This document shows positions 6,912-11,702 of a stretch of 11,702 nt of DNA, piece after piece (position 1 is the first letter of the stretch; the number at the start of each line of letters is the position of its first letter). Location: positions 1-11,702 of the forward strand of contig SBFZ01000221.1 in the NCBI GenBank assembly GCA_006227095.1, read 5' to 3'. The notes under the pieces were generated by a model. The model worked only from the letters and a program-made list of their open reading frames with translations, was not told where the DNA came from and ran no database searches. The translations under genes were made by a program, and so were the position numbers. The stretch comes from Bacteroidota bacterium (lineage in GTDB: Bacteria > Bacteroidota > Bacteroidia > Bacteroidales > VadinHA17).

Positions 6912-6938
6912 GGCTTTCCGGCCCCTCTTGGAAAAGAG
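6911..6938 (+). other. two adjacent small stem-loops in the putative susC-like leader
   Basis: GGGC (6911-6914) pairs with GCCC (6921-6924) around a 6-nt loop. Directly after it, CTCTT (6925-6929) pairs with AAGAG (6934-6938) around GGAA, a GNRA-type tetraloop. The pair ends 39 bases before the ATG. No U-tract follows, so this is not a terminator. It could tune translation or mRNA stability. If transcription starts near 6918, the first hairpin would be only partly transcribed. Confidence 0.3.
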
Positions 6939-6977
6939 TATTTACAGCATAATTTCTAAACCCTAATCAACTTCTCT

Positions 6978-9900
6978 ATGACAAAATCATTTTATGAAAT
7001 CAGAGGATCCTACAGGCTGGGTTATACCGGCCTGAGGGCTTTGCTGATCCTTGTCATTACGGCATTGTCACTGACAGCCTTCTCACAGAATATTACCGTG
7101 AGCGGCAAGGTAACCGATGCCGTGACAGGTGAGGCAATGATCGGCCTGAACGTGGTGATCAGGGGCACAACACAGGGTGTGTCCACAGATGTGAATGGCA
7201 ACTATACACTGACCGGGTGTCCGCCTGATGCCATTCTGGTCTTTTCTTACGTGGGTTATGACCCGGTTGAGGAACCCGTAGGAGGAAGGACCAAAATTGA
7301 TGTTGTGATCGCTCCTTCAAGCAGCATGCTGGAGGATGTGGTGGTTATCGGTTACGGAACCGTAAGAAAAAGGGATGTGACAGGCTCTGTCGTTTCGGTA
7401 CAGGGTGAAGATCTTGCCAGGGTACCGGTTTCAACAGCTGCAGAAGCCCTTACCGGGAAAATGGCAGGAGTGCATATTGTGACCACGGAAGGATCACCTG
7501 ATGCTGAAATCAACATCAGGGTACGGGGAGGAGGTTCAATAACCCAGAACAACTCTCCGATGTTCATCGTTGACGGATTCCCGGTTACCAGCATTACTGA
7601 TATACCACCCTCAACAATCCAGTCGATCGATGTACTGAAGGATGCCTCATCAACAGCCATCTACGGAGCCCGTGGCGCCAACGGCGTCATCATCATCACC
7701 ACCAAGGGAGGTGAGGAGGGCAAACCCAGGGTCAACTACAATGCCTACTACGGATTCAAGAAAGTGGCCAACCGGCTGAATACAATTTCGGTTGAAGACT
7801 ACATGAAGTGGCAGTATGAATATGCCCTCCTTGCTGACAGGGTTGATAATTATGAAAGATATTTCGGCAATTACCAGGACATAGATCTCTACGCCGGACA
7901 ACCCTCTACTGACTGGTTCAACCAGGTATTCGGGCATATCGGGAAGGTGTTCAACCATGACCTGAACATAGCCGGGGGAAGTGACAGGTTCAAGTACTCC
8001 GTGACCTACGCCGGCATAAGGAGTGATGAGATCATGCTCTCATCAAGTTACAGGCGTGATAACCTTGCCTTCAAGCTTGACCATAAGGCAGCTGAAAATG
8101 TTGACCTCAGTTATTCAGTCCGTTATTCTGACCTGAGGATTTTCGGGGCGGGAGCCACTGACCAGGGTGGAGCCACACCGAATGATGCCAGGGTTAAGCA
8201 GACAATGCTTTATGTACCGATACCCTTTAACTCGGTAGGAGATCTTGCCGACACCGACCTTGGAGCAAGCATGACCAATCCGCTTGACAACGTCAGGGAC
8301 AATGACCGGCAGCAGATCAGGAAAAGACTGAACATGGGTGCCTCCTTCAGATGGGAAATCATTGACGGGCTGATTTTTGGAACGGAGGCAGACCTGGGTA
8401 CCTACAATGAAACCGATGAGCGGTTCTACGGTTTGACAACCTATTATGTAAGGAATACCCCCGCTGCTGAATTTCAGAACATGCCGGCACTTACATCAAC
8501 CGGAGATGACCGGCAGACATTCAGGAATACCAATACCTTAAACTATGATTTCAGGAATCTGCTTGGAAGCTCAGGACACTCGCTGAAAATCCTGCTCGGC
8601 CAGGAGGTACTGGCATCAAAATCAAGTACCAGGGAAAACACCGTATGGGGCTTCCCGACATTCTTCTCTGCGAATGAGGCCTATACCCTGGCCAGCCAGG
8701 GAACCTCTGCCGCATATTCAAACACCTATAATCCTGATGATAAGCTTCTTTCATTTTTTGGAAGGGCAATGTATGATTACAGGGGAAAATACCTGGTGAC
8801 GGCAACATACCGGGCTGACGGTTCAAGCAAGTTCTCCGCAGGCAACCGCTGGGGTTATTTCCCGTCAGCAGCCATAGCCTGGAGGATCTCTGATGAAGAG
8901 TTCATGAAGGGTATATCCAACACGCTCAACAACCTCAAACTAAGGTTCAGCTACGGTACGGCAGGTAACAACAATATACCCTCCAACCAGATAGCACAGA
9001 TCTTTGAAGCCCGGACAACATCATGGATAAACGGATTCTTCAGCTTCTGGGCACCATCTGCCAGAATGGCCAATCCCGACCTGAAGTGGGAGACAACCTT
9101 TACCAGGAACCTGGGGCTTGATTTCGGTCTGTTCAAGAGCAGGATAAACGGTAGCATTGAACTGTACCGCAATAATACCAAAGACCTTCTGATTGAATTC
9201 CCGGTTTCCGGCACAGGTTACACCACCCAGTACAGGAATATGGGAGAAACGGAAAACAAGGGACTTGAAATTGAGCTCAATGCTGTGGTTATCAATGAGA
9301 AGAAATACGGCCTCAATTTTGGATTCAATATAGGATTCAACAAAAACAAGATCTTATCGCTTGGAGTCATGAATGACTTCGGCCAGAATACCAGCTGGGC
9401 TTCAACAGAAATCGGGAACGACTACTGGATTGCGCTTGGCGGATCGGTAGGGCAGATGTACGGATACATCAATGACGGAAGATACGAGGTGTCCGATTTC
9501 TCCGGCTATGATCCGGAGGAGGAATCATGGATCCTCAGGGAAGGAGTGGTTGACTGTTCAAACGTAATCGGTACTGTGCGGCCCGGAAGCCTGAAGCTCA
9601 GGGACCTGACAGGTGACGGACTGGTTACCGTGGCTGACAATACCGTGATAGGAAACGCCAATCCGAAACATACCGGGGGCTTTAATATCGAAGGCTGGTT
9701 TTATGGGTTTGACGTCTCGGCTCTGTTCAGCTGGAGTGTTGGCAACAACATCTATAATGCCAATAAGATTGAATACACAACATCGAGGTATGCTTTCCGC
9801 AACCTGATTGACGTCATGGCTGAGGGCAACAGGTGGACAAACCTGGATCCGGTCACCGGTGAAATTGTCAATGACCCTGCCATGCTTGCTTCAATGAATG

Positions 9901-10211
9901 CCTCCACCACGATGTGGTCACCATACATGAGCAGACATGTATTCAGTGACTGGGCGGTCGAAGACGGCTCATTCCTGAGGCTTAATACCCTGACTCTCGG
10001 ATACTCACTGCCTGATGCAGTTACCTCAGCACTGCATGTCCAGCGCATAAGATTCTACATATCAGGTCAGAACGTATTCGTCCTTACAAAATACTCGGGG
10101 TTTGATCCTGAGGTTTCCTCGAGGCGGAATACCGTCCTTACTCCAGGGCTTGACTACTCGGCGTATCCAAAGAGCAGGCAGCTGTTGTTTGGTGTGAACC
10201 TTACTTTTTAA
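6978..10211 (+). CDS. SusC/RagA-type TonB-dependent outer-membrane transporter
   Basis: A 1077-residue outer-membrane importer powered by TonB. A long signal peptide (basic segment 1-20, hydrophobic 21-34, cleavage near AFSQ 34-37) is followed by a carboxypeptidase-regulatory-like domain (about 40-112; GEAMIGLNVVIRGT 51-64, FSYVGY 89-94). A Ton-box-like DVVVIGYG (120-127) and the plug domain (about 125-245) come next, including SusC signature residues SPMFIVDGFPV (193-203) and KDASSTAIYGARGANGVI (221-238). The rest is a beta-barrel ending in FGVNLTF with the expected terminal phenylalanine. A calcium-type loop, DLTGDGLVTVAD (876-887), is common in the family. There is no N-terminal STN domain, so direct signalling to an anti-sigma factor through this protein is unlikely. 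No Shine-Dalgarno precedes the ATG, as is usual in the phylum. It is paired with the SusD-like gene 20 bp downstream. Substrate is unknown. Confidence 0.96.
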   Translation: MTKSFYEIRGSYRLGYTGLRALLILVITALSLTAFSQNITVSGKVTDAVTGEAMIGLNVVIRGTTQGVSTDVNGNYTLTGCPPDAILVFSYVGYDPVEEPVGGRTKIDVVIAPSSSMLEDVVVIGYGTVRKRDVTGSVVSVQGEDLARVPVSTAAEALTGKMAGVHIVTTEGSPDAEINIRVRGGGSITQNNSPMFIVDGFPVTSITDIPPSTIQSIDVLKDASSTAIYGARGANGVIIITTKGGEEGKPRVNYNAYYGFKKVANRLNTISVEDYMKWQYEYALLADRVDNYERYFGNYQDIDLYAGQPSTDWFNQVFGHIGKVFNHDLNIAGGSDRFKYSVTYAGIRSDEIMLSSSYRRDNLAFKLDHKAAENVDLSYSVRYSDLRIFGAGATDQGGATPNDARVKQTMLYVPIPFNSVGDLADTDLGASMTNPLDNVRDNDRQQIRKRLNMGASFRWEIIDGLIFGTEADLGTYNETDERFYGLTTYYVRNTPAAEFQNMPALTSTGDDRQTFRNTNTLNYDFRNLLGSSGHSLKILLGQEVLASKSSTRENTVWGFPTFFSANEAYTLASQGTSAAYSNTYNPDDKLLSFFGRAMYDYRGKYLVTATYRADGSSKFSAGNRWGYFPSAAIAWRISDEEFMKGISNTLNNLKLRFSYGTAGNNNIPSNQIAQIFEARTTSWINGFFSFWAPSARMANPDLKWETTFTRNLGLDFGLFKSRINGSIELYRNNTKDLLIEFPVSGTGYTTQYRNMGETENKGLEIELNAVVINEKKYGLNFGFNIGFNKNKILSLGVMNDFGQNTSWASTEIGNDYWIALGGSVGQMYGYINDGRYEVSDFSGYDPEEESWILREGVVDCSNVIGTVRPGSLKLRDLTGDGLVTVADNTVIGNANPKHTGGFNIEGWFYGFDVSALFSWSVGNNIYNANKIEYTTSRYAFRNLIDVMAEGNRWTNLDPVTGEIVNDPAMLASMNASTTMWSPYMSRHVFSDWAVEDGSFLRLNTLTLGYSLPDAVTSALHVQRIRFYISGQNVFVLTKYSGFDPEVSSRRNTVLTPGLDYSAYPKSRQLLFGVNLTF

Positions 10212-10222
10212 TCTGATTTAAC

Positions 10223-10226
10223 GAGG
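10223..10226 (+). promoter_or_regulatory. possible ribosome binding site of the susD-like gene
   Basis: GAGG sits five bases before the ATG at 10232, inside the 20-bp gap after the susC-like stop codon. It is one of the few Shine-Dalgarno-like motifs in the window at proper spacing, and it supports this start codon, which also gives a complete lipoprotein signal. Confidence 0.4.
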
Positions 10227-10231
10227 CGATT

Positions 10232-11702
10232 ATGAAAAAGTACGCATATATAATAATAAGTATTGTTTTTGCAGGCCTGCTGGTGTCATGCGAAGACTTC
10301 CTGGAAGCTCCCTCAAAGTCAACACTTGATGAGTCTCTGATATTCTCGAATCCCACTCTTGCTGCTTCAGCAATTGACGGGATAAAGGAACCCATTGGTC
10401 AGACCAACTCGTACAGGGGAAGGTTCCTTACACACTACGGTGCAAACACTGACATTGAGTGGTACAACAGTTCCACTGCCGCATCCGCCAGGTCTGACCT
10501 GGCGAGGTATGTCAATTCATCGATCAACACTGACATGAACACGTCAAACAATGCCTGGGCACAGATGTATTCAGGCATTGAACGTGCCAATATCTGCATC
10601 CGGGGTTTGAGAACCTACGGCAATCCTGCTCCGGGAACCGAGATGGGACAGCTTCTTGGTGAGGCGCTTACACTGAGGGCCATTTACTATGCTGACCTTG
10701 TAAAGGCATGGGGTGATGTGGTTGCAAGGTTTGAGCCGGTCTCGTCAGAAACCATGTATCTTGCAAAGAGCAGCAGGGATGAGATATACAAACAGCTTAT
10801 TGCTGACCTCGGCGAGGCTTCTGAACTGGTGGCATGGCCCAACGGCAACGCAAGAACCACAACCACCGAGGGGATAAACAGGGCTTTTGTCAAGGCTTTC
10901 CGGGCACGTATCTGCATGGCTGCTGCCGGTTATTCACAGTATCCTGACGGAATAAGGAGAAGCAATGACCCTGCTCTTTCGGTCGCGACCCTTTACCCGG
11001 TTGCAATGCAGGAATGCCTTGATGTTATAGGCAGCGGAACGGCTAAACTGGAATCAAGTTTCGAGGGATTCTGGAGAAAGGTATGCCAGGAGAATATTAC
11101 AGCAGGCAATGAGTCACTCTGGGAGATACCCTTTGCTGACGGACGGGGCCGCATGGCATTTACCTTTGCGGTCAGGCATGCCAGTGCTGACCAGTATACC
11201 GGCCAGCCACGTGGCGGTGATTACGGGCCGCTTCCTCATGTCTTTTACGATTATGACGTTAAGGATACCAGGCGTGATGTAACATGCGTCCCTTATTCAT
11301 GGGGTACGGCAACAGCCGGTATTTCAAAGCAGACACTCAATACAGGCAGCGGAGTATCACTCTGGTATTTCGGGAAGCTCCGTTATGAGTGGATGACACG
11401 GTTTGTCACATCAACCAACGATGACGGGCTGAATGAAATCTATATGAGATATGCCGAAGTTCTTCTGATGGCTGCCGAAATCCAGAATGAACTGGGCAAC
11501 CTCGGACCTGCAAAGGACTACCTGAAGCAAATCAGGCAGAGGGCATTTGCCCAGGCTGACTGGTCTGTAAAGGTGGATGCATACCTGAACGGCATCTCCA
11601 GCAAGGAGCAGATGTTCAATGCCATTGTAAACGAACATGCATTCGAATTCTGCGGAGAAATGGAGCGCAAGGCTGCACTGATAAGATGGAATCTCCTGGG
11701 AT
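10232..11702 (+). CDS. SusD/RagB-type surface lipoprotein (partial, runs off the right edge)
   Basis: The first 490 residues are present; the C-terminus lies beyond the window. The signal peptide ends in the lipobox LLVSC with Cys20 as the lipidated residue. The following EDFLE is acidic, as in Bacteroidota surface-export signals, so a surface-exposed partner covering the SusC barrel is likely. Family features are the helical TPR-like motif EALTLRAIYYADLVKAWGDV (144-163), the conserved MRYAEVLLMAAE (405-416), and a late motif around ERKAALIRW (478-486). The last suggests most of the protein is present, with perhaps 50-150 residues missing. Six cysteines besides Cys20 (122, 228, 262, 285, 352, 474) are more than I expect for a SusD-like protein. 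It binds the substrate handed to the SusC-like transporter; the specificity cannot be read here. Confidence 0.94.
   Translation, partial: MKKYAYIIISIVFAGLLVSCEDFLEAPSKSTLDESLIFSNPTLAASAIDGIKEPIGQTNSYRGRFLTHYGANTDIEWYNSSTAASARSDLARYVNSSINTDMNTSNNAWAQMYSGIERANICIRGLRTYGNPAPGTEMGQLLGEALTLRAIYYADLVKAWGDVVARFEPVSSETMYLAKSSRDEIYKQLIADLGEASELVAWPNGNARTTTTEGINRAFVKAFRARICMAAAGYSQYPDGIRRSNDPALSVATLYPVAMQECLDVIGSGTAKLESSFEGFWRKVCQENITAGNESLWEIPFADGRGRMAFTFAVRHASADQYTGQPRGGDYGPLPHVFYDYDVKDTRRDVTCVPYSWGTATAGISKQTLNTGSGVSLWYFGKLRYEWMTRFVTSTNDDGLNEIYMRYAEVLLMAAEIQNELGNLGPAKDYLKQIRQRAFAQADWSVKVDAYLNGISSKEQMFNAIVNEHAFEFCGEMERKAALIRWNLLG

Larger units (their letters stand above)
6784..6977. other. divergent AT-rich spacer between the ABC-transporter operon and susC-like gene
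   Basis: A 194-bp spacer, clearly more AT-rich than its neighbours, that must hold the promoters for both diverging operons. On the minus strand, TACACTTG (plus coordinates 6802-6809) matches five of six fixed positions of the Bacteroidota -7 box but has no -33 TTTG at the right distance. Plus-strand candidates, an inverted repeat and two stem-loops are listed separately. No convincing small gene is present; the open frame that enters from inside the ABC gene lacks coding character. Confidence 0.7.

Noticed and set aside
7352..7958. Two consecutive 102-residue minus-strand frames opposite the plug region of the SusC-like gene
   Set aside because: They mirror the codon pattern of the plug-encoding strand; no domain, signal or start context supports them.
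9603..9638. EF-hand or dockerin-like D-x-T-x-D-G motif in the SusC-like protein
   Set aside because: This motif is a usual part of SusC-type barrels, and no second dockerin repeat or cellulosome context is present.
11411..11638. 75-residue minus-strand frame opposite the susD-like gene
   Set aside because: The plus-strand SusD-like frame is continuous here and carries conserved family motifs, so this is a shadow.

Overview
The window looks like a chromosomal piece of a Bacteroidota bacterium, probably of the order Bacteroidales. The grounds are a SusC/SusD-type outer-membrane nutrient uptake pair, a three-gene ABC-transporter cluster of a type I recognise only from this phylum, a membrane protein resembling the Bacteroidota family DUF6427, start codons mostly without a clear Shine-Dalgarno sequence, and frequent use of AGG for arginine at roughly 50% GC. 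Every judgement here comes from reading the sequence; no database search was possible.

Layout. (1) Positions 80-2346, plus strand: purD (purine biosynthesis), then a polytopic membrane protein that overlaps it by four bases (ATGA) and is probably translationally coupled. (2) Positions 2347-6783, minus strand, read right to left: a 1013-residue ABCG-like ABC transporter with extra N-terminal domains and a large loop between its last two membrane segments, a 305-residue putative lipoprotein, and a 146-residue secreted protein with four cysteines. Gaps are 35 bp and 1 bp, so this is one operon. Its last stop codon directly abuts the stop codon of the facing membrane-protein gene. (3) Positions 6784-6977: a 194-bp AT-rich divergent spacer with an inverted repeat, two adjacent small stem-loops and weak promoter-like motifs. 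(4) Positions 6978-11702, plus strand: a complete SusC/RagA-type TonB-dependent transporter and, 20 bp later, a SusD/RagB-type surface lipoprotein cut off by the right edge.

How the genes fit together. PurD is housekeeping. The SusC/SusD pair should import an unknown substrate, probably a glycan or other oligomer, across the outer membrane. The substrate cannot be inferred because no hydrolase or regulator lies in the window. The minus-strand operon is the least understood part. A cytoplasmic ATPase with TerB-like and degenerate FHA-like regions, a large extracytoplasmic loop, an envelope lipoprotein and a small secreted protein together suggest an envelope-spanning export or envelope-maintenance system of unknown function. 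I believe homologues are widespread in Bacteroidota, so it is uncharacterised rather than unique to this genome.

The window has no gene-free stretch above 300 bases. I saw no tRNA, rRNA, CRISPR array, insertion sequence or convincing intrinsic terminator.
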